A DNA stretch of 64,000 bases from Lactobacillus johnsonii ATCC 33200. Its GTDB lineage: Bacteria > Bacillota > Bacilli > Lactobacillales > Lactobacillaceae. The DNA lies in NCBI RefSeq assembly GCF_000159355.1, contig NZ_GG670120.1, forward strand, positions 954,349 through 1,018,348. Reading direction: 5' to 3'. Below, in pieces: positions 47,331 to 56,636 of this stretch (position 1 is the stretch's first letter; each line of letters opens with the position of its first letter). The notes beneath the pieces were generated by a model. The model made no database searches, had not been told where the DNA came from, and saw only the letters and a list, made by a program, of their open reading frames with translations. The position numbers and the translations under genes were made by a program.

Positions 47331-48782
47331 TTACTTATCGCTTTTATTAAAAACAAAGTTTAATAAAAGTGCTGCCACCAAGAGAGCAGTTGCACACCAC
47401 ATAATTTCTTGAAGTCCTAAATGAAAAATATTTCTCATCGTTGGCAGCAAGTGTTGCGGCAAACTTTTTGCGGAAGATGCATCACTTAATTTATTAAGCA
47501 TACTCATTGTTATTCCATGATTCTCTCTTACACCCCGCGCTAACTCCATATTCATAATTACACCATAAACAGCTGCCATTATCGTTTGAGCAAGAATACG
47601 AATTAAATACGAGAGTGAAGTTGCTGGAGCCATATTTTTTTCACTAGCGTCAACTTGAACTTTTATTTGAAGTAAAACAAAAATAAAACCAACACCAAAT
47701 CCAGAAAAAGTTCCAATAATTGAAAGCCACCAGATATTAGTATTTTTTGGAGCAATGGCCAAACCTAGTGAAGAAATGAGAATACATATTAACCCCATTG
47801 ACAGTAAACTGCGATTACTAAAGCGTGCCTTTAAGGGGTTAACTATTAAAGTCCCTACAACATCAACTAAAGAATTAGGAATTAGCGTCATTCCACCAAT
47901 TAATGCAGTTGTTCCAAGTAATCCCTGCGCCCACATTGGTAAGTAAGTATTTACAGCTAAAAAAGCTCCCCAGCTAAAAATAAAAAGTAAAAAATCTCCA
48001 ACTAAAGCACGATTTTTAAACATGCTAATCGGTACAACTGGATTGGTATGATTTTTCTCATGCATAAAAAATAAGACCAGTAAAACTATACCAGCAATAA
48101 CTAAACTGATCACAATCCAGCTACTAGTCAACCCGAGTAGTTGGATTCCTAATAAAAGTAAAGTTAAACCAACAATAATTAGGAAAGAGCCCAATACATC
48201 AAATTTTGGAGTCTCTTTAATTGTACCTTCACGATAGTAGAGCAATGAAAGAAAAATTGCTAAAAGTCCAATCGGAATATTGATATAAAAGACCCAATGC
48301 CAAGAAAGTGAATCAACCAAATAACCACCTACTAGCGGTCCGATAATAGCTGCTACACTAAAGGCAGCCCCTAAATAACCTAAAATTTTTGTTCTTGCTT
48401 TAATATTATCAAAGATAAAACCAGCCATTATATAGGGTAGCGAACCCATTCCTCCAGCCCCTACTCCCATTAAAGCTCGAGCTAAAAGGAAAAAATACAT
48501 ATTATTTGCCAGTCCCTGAAAAAGTGACCCTAGTACAAAAAAGAGTAACGATAATTCAAAAGACGCCTTATTACCAATCTTTTCCCCAACTTTAGTCCAA
48601 ATTGGGGTTGAAACAGACATTCCTAAGAGCATAATGGCAATTATCCACCCCATGAATTGAATTCCATGCAAGTCTGCAATAATAGCTGGAATCGCTGTAT
48701 TAATAATCGTACTATCTAATCCCGCCATTACATTAGCCAAAACCATAGCAAATGTGACCATCGTTACTTGCTTTTTTGTCAT
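47331..48782 (-). CDS. MFS drug:H+ antiporter, DHA2 family (14 TM), copy 1
   Basis: A 483-residue EmrB/QacA-like carrier with TM1 motif GLDSTIINTAIPAI, motif A TKVGEKIGNKASF and motif C GAAFSVAAIIGPLVGG. ATG 48782 is chosen since AGG lies 7 bases upstream. It is a close relative of the neighbouring gene 48889-50367, so the pair arose by tandem duplication. Its own promoter and a terminator-like leader hairpin precede it. Confidence 0.9.
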   Translation of the reverse strand: MTKKQVTMVTFAMVLANVMAGLDSTIINTAIPAIIADLHGIQFMGWIIAIMLLGMSVSTPIWTKVGEKIGNKASFELSLLFFVLGSLFQGLANNMYFFLLARALMGVGAGGMGSLPYIMAGFIFDNIKARTKILGYLGAAFSVAAIIGPLVGGYLVDSLSWHWVFYINIPIGLLAIFLSLLYYREGTIKETPKFDVLGSFLIIVGLTLLLLGIQLLGLTSSWIVISLVIAGIVLLVLFFMHEKNHTNPVVPISMFKNRALVGDFLLFIFSWGAFLAVNTYLPMWAQGLLGTTALIGGMTLIPNSLVDVVGTLIVNPLKARFSNRSLLSMGLICILISSLGLAIAPKNTNIWWLSIIGTFSGFGVGFIFVLLQIKVQVDASEKNMAPATSLSYLIRILAQTIMAAVYGVIMNMELARGVRENHGITMSMLNKLSDASSAKSLPQHLLPTMRNIFHLGLQEIMWCATALLVAALLLNFVFNKSDK

Positions 48783-48803
48783 CAGTACACCTACTTTTCT
48801 ATG

Positions 48804-48841
48804 AAATAAAAAGCCCCAATTATTTTGCAATAATCAAGGCT
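48804..48841 (-). terminator. Hairpin with T-run in the leader of MFS copy 1 (possible attenuator)
   Basis: AGCCTTGATTATT and AATAATTGGGGCT pair over 13 positions (three G-T) around a GCAA loop, followed by TTTTTATTT. It lies between the promoter and the ribosome site of the 48782 start, after the stop of the upstream MFS gene. Confidence 0.7.
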
Positions 48842-48856
48842 AATAATCTTATCTAA

Positions 48857-48885
48857 AATATACTTGCTTAATTCCTTAAACACAA
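48857..48885 (-). promoter_or_regulatory. Promoter of MFS copy 1
   Basis: TTGTGT (48880-48885), a 17-base spacer and TATATT (48857-48862) on the minus strand, beginning 4 bases after the stop of MFS copy 2. The terminator-like hairpin lies downstream of it, so this hairpin is in the leader of copy 1. Confidence 0.6.
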
Positions 48886-48888
48886 GCT

Positions 48889-50367
48889 TTATTTTGATGA
48901 TCTATTAATTTTCTTATTCGGTTGCTTAAAATTAAAATAAAAATTAAAGATGGTTGCAATTAATAATAAAATGAATGAAACAGCCATAATTTCGTGTATA
49001 CCACTATGAAAAATTTTACGCATTTCTGGCAATAAGTATTGCGGCAATAGCTTAGCTGATTTTGCGTCACTTAGTTCATTCATCATATGCATCGTAATAT
49101 TTGAATGCGTATTAATTCCAATAGCTAACGCTAAATTCATGATGACCCCGTATACCGCTGCCATAACAGTTTGAGCTAAAATTCTAATTAAATAAGAAGT
49201 TGAGGTCGCAGTTGCCATATCTTCCATTCCAGCATCGATTTGTACTTTTACTTGAAGTGCAACAAAAATAAATCCTACTCCAATGCCGGAAAATGCCCCA
49301 ATCAAAATTAATATCCAGAGAGGAGTTTGATCATTAGCTAAGAAAAGACCACCAGATGAAATCATCATTGTAACAATTCCAATCATTACTAGCGTAAAAG
49401 TTCTAATTTTTTCTTGAATTGTAGCAACTGTTTGGGATGCAATAATTTCAACGATTGAGTTAGGAATTAACGTCATCCCACCCATTAAAGCTGACATTCC
49501 TAAAAGCGCTTGAGCCCACATTGGTAAATATGTATTTACAGCAATAAAAGCACCCCACGTAGTCGCAAATAAAATCAAATCACCATTTAGATCATGATTG
49601 CTAAAAATAGATAAAGGAATAATTGGATTTTCTGCCTTAGCTTCATGCAAAAAGAAAAAGATCAGTAAAACTAAGCTAAATAGGATTAACCCTACTACAA
49701 TCCAAGTTGCAGTTAATCCCAATAGTTGGATTCCCATTAAAAACATAATTAAACCACTCACTAGCAAAAATGCTCCTTGTAAATCAAAAACTGGAGCAGT
49801 TTTTGGTGTAACTGGCTTGTAATAGATCAAGGAAATTAACAAAGCAACTAAACCAATTGGAATATTAATATAAAATACCCAGTGCCATGATAAAGCATCA
49901 ATTAGCCACCCTCCTACTAAAGGTCCTAAAATTGCTGCTCCATTGAAACTAGCTGTCAAATATCCCAAAACTTGGGTTCTTTTCTTAATATTTGGAAAGA
50001 CGTATCCTGCAATAATATAAGGCAAGGACCCCATTCCTCCACCACCAATTCCCATAATCATTCGAGCAACTAAGAAAAAGTAGATATTAGGTGCTAGTCC
50101 TTCAAGTGTTGAACCTAAAACAAACAGCACTAGTGCAATCTCAAAAGCTAATTTATTAGTAATTTTTTCTCCAATTTTTGTCCAAATTGGTATTGAAACA
50201 GACATTCCTAAGAGGTAGACTGCCACAATCCACCCCATAAATTGGATCCCATGTAACGCTGAAACGATGGCAGGAATAGCCGTATTAGTAATAGTTCCAT
50301 CCAACCCTGCCATAACGTTCCCGAGCATCAACGCTACAGTCACCATCGTAATCTGTTTTTTATTCAT
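48889..50367 (-). CDS. MFS drug:H+ antiporter, DHA2 family (14 TM), copy 2
   Basis: 492 residues, closely similar to copy 1 along its length (MNKKQITMVTVALMLGNVMA; GLDGTITNTAIPAI; SHWALSWHWVFYINIPIGL-like segment ALSWHWVFYINIP). Motif A TKIGEKITNKLAF is present. GGGAAG precedes the ATG. Copy 1 has Ser where copy 2 has Gly in the TM1 motif, so the pumps may differ in substrates. It also has a leader hairpin and a tiny upstream frame. Confidence 0.9.
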   Translation of the reverse strand: MNKKQITMVTVALMLGNVMAGLDGTITNTAIPAIVSALHGIQFMGWIVAVYLLGMSVSIPIWTKIGEKITNKLAFEIALVLFVLGSTLEGLAPNIYFFLVARMIMGIGGGGMGSLPYIIAGYVFPNIKKRTQVLGYLTASFNGAAILGPLVGGWLIDALSWHWVFYINIPIGLVALLISLIYYKPVTPKTAPVFDLQGAFLLVSGLIMFLMGIQLLGLTATWIVVGLILFSLVLLIFFFLHEAKAENPIIPLSIFSNHDLNGDLILFATTWGAFIAVNTYLPMWAQALLGMSALMGGMTLIPNSIVEIIASQTVATIQEKIRTFTLVMIGIVTMMISSGGLFLANDQTPLWILILIGAFSGIGVGFIFVALQVKVQIDAGMEDMATATSTSYLIRILAQTVMAAVYGVIMNLALAIGINTHSNITMHMMNELSDAKSAKLLPQYLLPEMRKIFHSGIHEIMAVSFILLLIATIFNFYFNFKQPNKKINRSSK

Positions 50368-50388
50368 TAAAGCACTTCCCTCAATAAC

Positions 50389-50424
50389 AAAAAGAGCCCT
50401 TATTACATTTGGTAATTAGAGCTT
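50389..50424 (-). terminator. Hairpin with T-run in the leader of MFS copy 2 (possible attenuator)
   Basis: On the minus strand AAGCTCTAATTAC and GTAATAAGGGCTC pair with few mismatches around a 5-base loop and are followed by TTTTTG. It lies between promoter and ribosome site of an efflux gene, as at copy 1. The left arm overlaps a five-codon upstream frame. Confidence 0.65.
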
Positions 50425-50430
50425 GGACAT
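50416..50430 (-). CDS. Putative four-residue leader peptide MSKL
   Basis: ATG TCC AAG CTC TAA on the minus strand, with AAGAAG 5 bases before the ATG. Its last codons lie in the left arm of the leader hairpin. Stalling or slow termination of a ribosome here would melt the hairpin, as in known translational attenuators of resistance genes. It is so short that chance is possible. Confidence 0.35.
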   Translation of the reverse strand: MSKL

Positions 50431-50440
50431 TTATCTTCTT

Positions 50441-50470
50441 ATTATGCAAACTTTTTGCTTAAAATTGCAA
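50441..50470 (-). promoter_or_regulatory. Probable promoter of MFS copy 2
   Basis: TTGCAA (50465-50470), an 18-base spacer and CATAAT (50441-50446) on the minus strand; the leader peptide frame begins about 10 bases after the -10. Confidence 0.5.
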
Positions 50471-50570
50471 GATTCTTTAAAAAATATCTATTCTTTTTTT
50501 GTAAACTTAGGTATAATCAGTATTTGTGTTTATTTTTCACTTATTTTTTCGAGAAAGGAAAAAGTATCTT

Positions 50571-51323
50571 ATGGAACATAGTTGGATGCTTAAGTATTTT
50601 GCCGAATTTTTCGGTACGCTAATCATGGTTATGTTTGGTAACGGTGCCGTTGCCAACTCATTTTTAAAAGGAACTACTGGTAATGCTCATGATGGCAAAG
50701 CCAATGGGGGTTGGATTTTAATTGCCTTCAGTTTTGGTTTTGGTGTTATGCTTCCAGCAATGCTTTTTGGATCAATTTCTGGTAACCACCTTAATCCAGC
50801 CGTTACACTTGCTCAAGCTAGTGCTGGTGTCTTCCCTTGGGCACAAGTAACACCTTACATTATTTCACAAGTTCTTGGTGCAATTTGTGGTCAACTTCTT
50901 ATTATCACTATTTACTGGCCATACATTAAAAAATCTACCGACTCTAACATTGTTTTTGCATGTTTTGCTACTAGTGACTGTGTTAACAGTAAATGGAATG
51001 GTTTCATTTCTGAGCTTGTCGGTACTGGTGTCTTGATGTTTGTTGCAATCGGTTTATACAAGGGTATGTTCTTCAAACAAGCAGTTGACATTGCCAATAT
51101 TGGTGTAGGTTTCTTAATCACTGCTTTAGTTATGGCACTTGGTGGTCCAACTGGTCCAGCCCTTAACCCAGCACGTGACTTCGGTCCAAGACTTGTTTAC
51201 TCAATTTTACCAATTCCTAATAAAAAGGATGCTCACTGGAGCTATGGATGGGTTCCTGTAGTTGCTCCTATCTTAGGTGCAATCATCGGAATTTTCCTTT
51301 ACAAGATTCCATTTGGACTTTAA
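50571..51323 (+). CDS. glpF: Glycerol uptake facilitator / aquaglyceroporin
   Basis: A 250-residue MIP protein with both pore motifs, GNHLNPAVTL and ALNPARDFGP; the Asp after the second NPAR is typical of glycerol facilitators. Six TM helices. ATG 50571 follows GAAAGGAA at 10 bases; an earlier in-frame ATG at 50526 has no ribosome site. It stands alone, with no glycerol kinase nearby, so water, glycerol, lactic acid or dihydroxyacetone are all possible substrates. Confidence 0.92.
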   Translation: MEHSWMLKYFAEFFGTLIMVMFGNGAVANSFLKGTTGNAHDGKANGGWILIAFSFGFGVMLPAMLFGSISGNHLNPAVTLAQASAGVFPWAQVTPYIISQVLGAICGQLLIITIYWPYIKKSTDSNIVFACFATSDCVNSKWNGFISELVGTGVLMFVAIGLYKGMFFKQAVDIANIGVGFLITALVMALGGPTGPALNPARDFGPRLVYSILPIPNKKDAHWSYGWVPVVAPILGAIIGIFLYKIPFGL

Positions 51324-51333
51324 TTATTCAGAC

Positions 51334-51365
51334 AAAAAAGGCAGATCAGTCGATCTGCCTTTTTT
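51334..51365. terminator. Bidirectional terminator after glpF
   Basis: AAAAAAGGCAGATC and GATCTGCCTTTTTT form a perfect 14-bp stem. It overlaps the 3 prime end of the opposing CPBP pseudogene. Confidence 0.93.
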
Positions 51366-52149
51366 CATTTTCAATTTTATTAATTCTTTTATTAAAAGTA
51401 TAAATACAAATTATCGAAACAATTATCACAATTCCAAAAATAATTAATATTGGGCCCCACGGTGAAGCCTCAGCATTCATATTTGCAATATTGGGTTGTA
51501 AATCTAATAAAAAATGCATTAGAATACATCGCCAGATTCGATTAGTAAAAATATGCAGATAGGAGAAGGCTAACCCGATAGCAGTTGCATAATAAACTTA
51601 TTGGAAAGTTGCATCTATCGCTGCCCCATGTCCTAAGTTAATCAAATGAAATAATCCAAATAAAACTGAAGAAAAAATGCTCGACCAAAGCAAAACATAC
51701 TGTTTATTTTCAAAAATCTTGGTAAATAAATTAAACAAAGTTACACGACAAAGAAATTCCTCTCCGATTCCAGCAGCTAAAGCAACACAAATAGAAGACC
51801 ACATCATTTCAGGCATTAAATTAAAGACCTGGACCCAACTTGTAATCAGATTCATTAAAAAGTATAAAGCCATTAACATAATACAAAAGATAATGGTTAA
51901 GATCTTAACTTTACCCTCTTTAGGTAACTTAATAAAAACACGATCTGTTTTATAAAATATTTTTGCTCCCAGTGCTAAAAAGCAAACAATCACTAAATAT
52001 AATATTGGAGCCCAAAGTTCAGAAAATGCTGTTACTATCTGACCAGCTTCAGTATAGATTAGCAGATAGACTAGTGATGCTATTGTGAGTCACTTAATTG
52101 ATAGACCAGTTTTATTGATTGCTAAATAGTTATTCTTCTTTTCTTTCAT
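51346..52149 (-). pseudogene. CPBP family intramembrane protease-like protein, two nonsense mutations
   Basis: From ATG 52149 the frame reads MKEKKNNYLAINKTGLSIK, then TGA (52090-52092), then a long membrane protein with the CPBP motif GEEFLCR (EExxxR) and FGLFHL (His). TAA at 51598-51600 interrupts ATFQ-stop-VYYATAIGL before the last helices and the end at 51346. Both stops are single-base changes of TGG and CAA in the natural reading. CPBP proteins act in prenyl-protein-like processing or bacteriocin immunity. Confidence 0.82.
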
Positions 52150-52164
52150 TTTTCCATTTTCCCC

Positions 52165-53103
52165 CTATATTCCCATTAAATTAGCCAAACTAATTATGAC
52201 TGGAATGGTAATAATGGCTACTAAAGTAGATAAACACATTAATTTAGTAGGAAATTTTACTTCAAAATTACTGATTAAACTAAAAAGCACTACTACTCCT
52301 GCTACTGGACAAGCGGCCATAATTAAAGTTGTCATTTTAGCAATTGATGGAAGCGGTAAAATTAGTAAGAAGCCTAAAATTATTAATGGGAAAAACAGGT
52401 TTCTAACTAATACTCCACTCCAAACTAATTTATCATGCCAGTCTTCTTTTAAATTAATGGCTCCAAGATTTGTACCAATAACAATCATACTTAGAGGAGT
52501 ATTCAAATTAGCAATATAATTCATAGGGTCAGAAACTATATCAGGTAATTTAATTTGAATTACAAATAATATCATCCCTACAATCGCTGCAATAATATTA
52601 GGATTAACGATAGCTTGACGAACACTCTCTTTAAATGACTGCTTCTTCCTAGTAAACATCCTAATCCCATGCGTCCACATAAAGATGTTATAAATAATCA
52701 AATATGGTACTGCAAAAAACACACCATTATTTCCTAAAAGCGCTTGTACTAAAGGAATTCCCATAAAACCTGCATTAGTGTAAGTTCCAGCATATCGGAG
52801 AATTGTTCTTTTTTGCTCGTCTTTAATTATTCTTTTGTTAAAGAGAACTGAGCTTACAATAATTTTAAATACAAATAAAACTAGTACTAGTAAAAAAATC
52901 AAACTAAATTGTACTAATCTAGTAACTGAAAAAGTTTGGCGAAAAGAATTAATAATTAAGCATGGCGATACCACGTAAAGAAGGATTTTAGTTAAATCTT
53001 TTACTGTTTGTTCATGGAGAAATTTCACCTGATAGCAGATCCAGCCAACAAACATTAAAATAAACATAATCACTACTTGTTTTGTCGGTAGTAGTAAAGG
53101 CAT
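52165..53103 (-). CDS. AEC family transporter (auxin efflux carrier/malate permease type)
   Basis: 312 residues with ten predicted TM helices and the AEC motif TYTNAGFMGIPLVQALLG. In lactobacilli such carriers move malate or other organic acids. Its ATG overlaps the tag stop (TAATG), so the two genes are translationally coupled although functionally unrelated. Confidence 0.88.
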   Translation of the reverse strand: MPLLLPTKQVVIMFILMFVGWICYQVKFLHEQTVKDLTKILLYVVSPCLIINSFRQTFSVTRLVQFSLIFLLVLVLFVFKIIVSSVLFNKRIIKDEQKRTILRYAGTYTNAGFMGIPLVQALLGNNGVFFAVPYLIIYNIFMWTHGIRMFTRKKQSFKESVRQAIVNPNIIAAIVGMILFVIQIKLPDIVSDPMNYIANLNTPLSMIVIGTNLGAINLKEDWHDKLVWSGVLVRNLFFPLIILGFLLILPLPSIAKMTTLIMAACPVAGVVVLFSLISNFEVKFPTKLMCLSTLVAIITIPVIISLANLMGI

Positions 53104-53669
53104 TACAGTTCTCCATTCTTAAAACTACAATTTTCTATATGATCATTTATTAATCCAACTGCCTGTAAAAATGAATATATTGTTATTGGACCAACAAATT
53201 TAAATCCGAGATTTTTCATTTCTTTTGAAATTTGGTTAGATAATTCATTTGAAGCAGGAACATCTTCAATTTTTTTAGGATGGTGATTTATTGGTTCAGA
53301 GATAAACTTAGTTAGAATTTGTTTGAAAGTTTGATTGTTGTTTTCTAGTTTAACTAAAACTTTCGCATTATTAATTGCAGCACTAACCTTTAGTCGATTT
53401 CGGATAATTCCTTTGTCTTGCATTAATCTTTCAAAATCGGCTTCATTAAATTTAGCCACTTTATGATAGTCAAAATTCGCAAACGCTTTTCGAAAATTTT
53501 CACGTTTATTTAAAATTGTTTCCCAGGATAATCCCGATTGAAAACTTTCTAATACAAGCATTTCATATAAGTAGGTTGAATCTAGATTTAACTTACCCCA
53601 CTCTTCATCGTGGTATTTTCGGTAGAGTAAATTCTTACTATTTCCCCAACTACAACGCATTTTTTCCAT
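53103..53669 (-). CDS. tag: DNA-3-methyladenine glycosylase I
   Basis: 188 residues. The Tag zinc site is visible: Cys in MRCSWG, His in YHDEEWG, and the C-terminal His and Cys in NDHIENCSF; the substrate loop segment ESFQSGLSWETILNKR is conserved. It removes 3-methyladenine from alkylated DNA. GAGGTG precedes the ATG. It is intact in a window full of mutations. Confidence 0.93.
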   Translation of the reverse strand: MEKMRCSWGNSKNLLYRKYHDEEWGKLNLDSTYLYEMLVLESFQSGLSWETILNKRENFRKAFANFDYHKVAKFNEADFERLMQDKGIIRNRLKVSAAINNAKVLVKLENNNQTFKQILTKFISEPINHHPKKIEDVPASNELSNQISKEMKNLGFKFVGPITIYSFLQAVGLINDHIENCSFKNGEL

Positions 53670-53698
53670 TTCTTACACCTCATTTTTATCAATTATAG

Positions 53699-53732
53699 CA
53701 AAATAGACAGACTTAAAAGTCTGCCTATTTTT
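53699..53732 (-). terminator. Terminator of the helveticin J-like gene
   Basis: AAATAGACAGACTT and AAGTCTGCCTATTT pair with one mismatch; the minus strand continues TTTTGCTATAATT. Confidence 0.75.
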
Positions 53733-53736
53733 CATT

Positions 53737-54732
53737 CTAAAATTTTTCAACTTGGTAAATACGATTCATTAGAGTTGTTAAGTCGCTACTTCGCTGATGA
53801 TAAGCTACTGTTAAGTAAAGACAGTCGCTAGTTACTTGAATTCCTTCAAATTCAGTACAAAAATCTAAAGCATCAAGTTTCAAGCTGTTATCTAAATTAA
53901 CTACAGACCATTTATCTGGATCAACCATCCCCCACGGAATTTTAATAATTTCACGAGGCTTTCCCTGTCTTGGAAAACCCAAAAAAGTTGTATGAGGACT
54001 TGGTTGACTTGAAATATAGATATCCTTATTATCATCTATTCCGTATCCCTGAATAGAGACAATCTTTTGATCATTAAAATGAGGAACCTTAAATGCTCCT
54101 AAGCATGTTAAGTTTTCAATATTAATATCTTCAGCTTTTTCTTCTGCCGCATCTAATTTGTTATTTACTTCGTTAAGGTCATAAAGCGCAAAATAGCCCG
54201 TATGAGTTATATCAATACTTGCAATCAAGAAATAATGACCATTTGGTGAAACAGTGGCCTCTACTCTTACTAAATCTTTTCCTGGATAAACTGTACCTCC
54301 ATCCCCATAACCAGCTCCTGCTCGGTTAAGATAGGAAAGACGTGGTAAATCAGTATTATTAGCAAATACCTGTGTTTGATACCCCGGTACTGTTACTCTT
54401 GCAATTTGTGTGGTCCAATATGTATTTCCATGTCTTTTGGGTTTAGTACCAACAAACCATTTATTATTTTCTCCACTTTGTATCCAAGTCTGGGTATGTC
54501 CACCAGCAGTTCCAGCTGAATTTGGACCTTTTAAGTATAAAATAGGATGGTCTTCATCAAATGTAACAGTTTCGCTATCATTTGGAGTTTGATAAACAAC
54601 AACGTCACTTTGTTTATGAAGAAGCTGCAAGGCAAAGACGTTACTTCCATCAATTGCGGAAGCTTGAACTACAACATGATGAATATTTTCTAATTTATTT
54701 ACTAAGCGTATTTGAGTTTCTCTTCCAATCAT
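53737..54732 (-). CDS. Helveticin J family class III bacteriocin-like protein
   Basis: 331 residues, close to helveticin J (333) in length and reading through the same landmarks: AGGHTQTW, KWFVGTKPK, LPRLSYLNRAG, EATVSPNGHYFLIAS, SIQGYGIDDNKDIYISSQ and YLTVAYHQRSSDLTT. There is no signal peptide, as in helveticin J. ATG 54732 is chosen because AGG lies 7 bases upstream; an earlier frame of 21 residues has no ribosome site. No immunity or transport gene is adjacent. Bacteriocin activity is inferred; such homologues may also be structural or housekeeping. Confidence 0.85.
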   Translation of the reverse strand: MIGRETQIRLVNKLENIHHVVVQASAIDGSNVFALQLLHKQSDVVVYQTPNDSETVTFDEDHPILYLKGPNSAGTAGGHTQTWIQSGENNKWFVGTKPKRHGNTYWTTQIARVTVPGYQTQVFANNTDLPRLSYLNRAGAGYGDGGTVYPGKDLVRVEATVSPNGHYFLIASIDITHTGYFALYDLNEVNNKLDAAEEKAEDINIENLTCLGAFKVPHFNDQKIVSIQGYGIDDNKDIYISSQPSPHTTFLGFPRQGKPREIIKIPWGMVDPDKWSVVNLDNSLKLDALDFCTEFEGIQVTSDCLYLTVAYHQRSSDLTTLMNRIYQVEKF

Positions 54733-54858
54733 AACTGGACCTATCCTTTCTTTATTTATTCTGCTCTCAAATTTATTATGAGCGATTTGAATCAAGACAA
54801 CAAATAAAGTACACTGCTATCATGAATCTAAATTGCATAAAGGAATTGATAGAAAATA

Positions 54859-56069
54859 ATGTCTAAAAAAAGCATAAATATTCTAATTTTTAGTGGCATA
54901 TGGAGTTTTATTATTGGTATTTTAACTGCTTTATACCTCAACCTAATCAATTATGTTATTGACTTTATTTGGGGTTACTTTAATCATCATAATAATTTTT
55001 CTTTGCGTCCCGCTTATCCCTTTCTTATTTGTATACCATTTGGAATAACTATTGGTTTCTTAGTAAAGAAATTAGGTTCCTATCCTTTAACGATTGAAGA
55101 AGTATTACATGATATTCGGAAAAGTGGAAAACTTGATTATCATTCTTGGTGGAAATCTTTTACTTTAGGGCTTTTATCATTTGGAGCTGGCGGAAGTATT
55201 GGGCCAGAAGCTTCCACCACTGTTCTTACTTCGGGGATGATAAATTGGCTCGGAGATAAAATTAGATTGATGACTATTCATTACAAAAGCTGGGTTCATT
55301 TTTGGCAAATAGGCATTGATAAAGATACTCTATTGCAATCCCCAAAGTTTAGTGAGCTTTTTAGAACTAAAAATCAAAAAAATGGTTCATCACCTTTAAT
55401 ATTTTAATTGGATTAATTGGAACAATTTTGATCTTTAAACTTTTTCCTGAAGAAGGGGCATTCGGAATTCATGAACGTCCAATTCACTGGTCATGGACTA
55501 TTCTCTGGTATAGTCTAATTCCTCTTATAGGTGGGATACTTTTTGCATATTTCTTCTTATATTTAGAAAAAATATTTACTAGAGTAGAAACTTGGGCCTT
55601 ACCAGCACTTTTAAAAGCAACCTTATGGGGCATTGTACTAAGTGTTTTAACTTTAGTAACTGATTACGCACTCTTTTCAGGCGAATTTCATATTGTTCCA
55701 TTTTCTAAAACTGCTCTTTCCTATTCGCCATTATTTTTACTATTAATTGCTCTAATAAAAACAATTTCTACCCATGCTGGATTTGCAATGGGATGGCGTG
55801 GGGGTAAAATTTTTCCAGCAATTTTTGCTAGTGTCGCGGTTGGTGCTGCAATTTCTCAATTCATCCCTATTCAGCCCGCAATTACTGTCTCCTTAGCAGT
55901 AGTAGCTAGCATTACTATTATTTTAGAAAAGCCACTCCTTACCGTTGTCTTGTTAATTTTTTTATTACCAATTTCTTTAGCTCCACTTATTTTTATTACT
56001 GCCTATATAGTTATGTTGATACATAAGTTTCTTCTGAAGAAAATTGGCTTAAAATCCTTAATTTACTAA
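54859..56069 (+). pseudogene. ClC family chloride channel/antiporter, frameshifted
   Basis: The N-terminal half has the selectivity motif GAGGSIGPEAS and the C-terminal half TMHs including HAGFAMGWRGGKIFPA. At about 55377-55384 the run CAAAAAAATGG is one A short. Adding one A joins TKNQKKWFITFNILIG to the second half, giving about 403 residues. Both halves are open, so the break is a single poly-A event. Confidence 0.85.
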
Positions 56070-56116
56070 ATTAATGTTAGAATTAGAACAATTTAACAGA
56101 AAGAAGGTATTCAATT

Positions 56117-56575
56117 ATGACTGCCACTACAGAAGACAATTATCAATTATTATTAAAACAAGCCCAAGCCTTAGTCGAAGGCGAAACCGATTGGATTGCA
56201 ACTACAGCAAATATTTCAGCTTTATTATTTAATTCACTTAATAATGTTAACTTTGCTGGTGTATATCGTTATGAGAATCAAGAATTAATTCTTGGTCCCT
56301 TCCAAGGAAAACCAGCTTGTGTTCATATTCCAATTGGTAAAGGCGTATGCGGAACAGTCGCAAAAGAAAAACAAACTCAAATTGTAAAAAATGTACATGA
56401 ATTTGTTGGACATATTGCTTGCGATAGTGAATCAAATTCTGAAATTGTTGTCCCTATCTTTAAGACAAACGGCGATTTATGGGGAGTTTTTGATTTTGAT
56501 TCAACTAAATTAGCTAACTTCGATGAGTTAGATCAAAAATATTTAGAAGAAATTTCTAAGGTATTTAAATTCTGA
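56117..56575 (+). CDS. msrC: Free methionine-(R)-sulfoxide reductase (GAF domain)
   Basis: A 152-residue GAF protein with the fRMsr cysteines: KPACVHIPIGKGVCGTVA and GHIACDSESNSEIVVP, and LGPFQGKP before them. It reduces free methionine R-sulfoxide, repairing oxidised methionine pools in the cytosol. AGAAGG lies before the ATG. It follows the ClC pseudogene by 47 bases and may share its promoter. Confidence 0.9.
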   Translation: MTATTEDNYQLLLKQAQALVEGETDWIATTANISALLFNSLNNVNFAGVYRYENQELILGPFQGKPACVHIPIGKGVCGTVAKEKQTQIVKNVHEFVGHIACDSESNSEIVVPIFKTNGDLWGVFDFDSTKLANFDELDQKYLEEISKVFKF

Positions 56576-56604
56576 AAATCAATTTTTTAACACTATAAAC
56601 ACAA

Positions 56605-56629
56605 AAAAAGCTCCATAATGGAGCTTTTT
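56605..56629. terminator. Bidirectional terminator
   Basis: AAAAAGCTCCA and TGGAGCTTTTT form a perfect stem with a 3-base loop between convergent genes. Confidence 0.93.
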
Positions 56630-56636
56630 CTTATAG

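Noticed and set aside
50526-50570. A 15-residue N-terminal extension of GlpF
   Set aside because: No ribosome site precedes ATG 50526, while ATG 50571 has one and matches the usual GlpF start.
5237-52092. TGA read as tryptophan or selenocysteine, because three TGA codons stand at Trp positions
   Set aside because: TAA and TAG also interrupt genes, intact genes end in TGA normally, and no SECIS-like hairpin follows. Nonsense mutation is the simpler reading.
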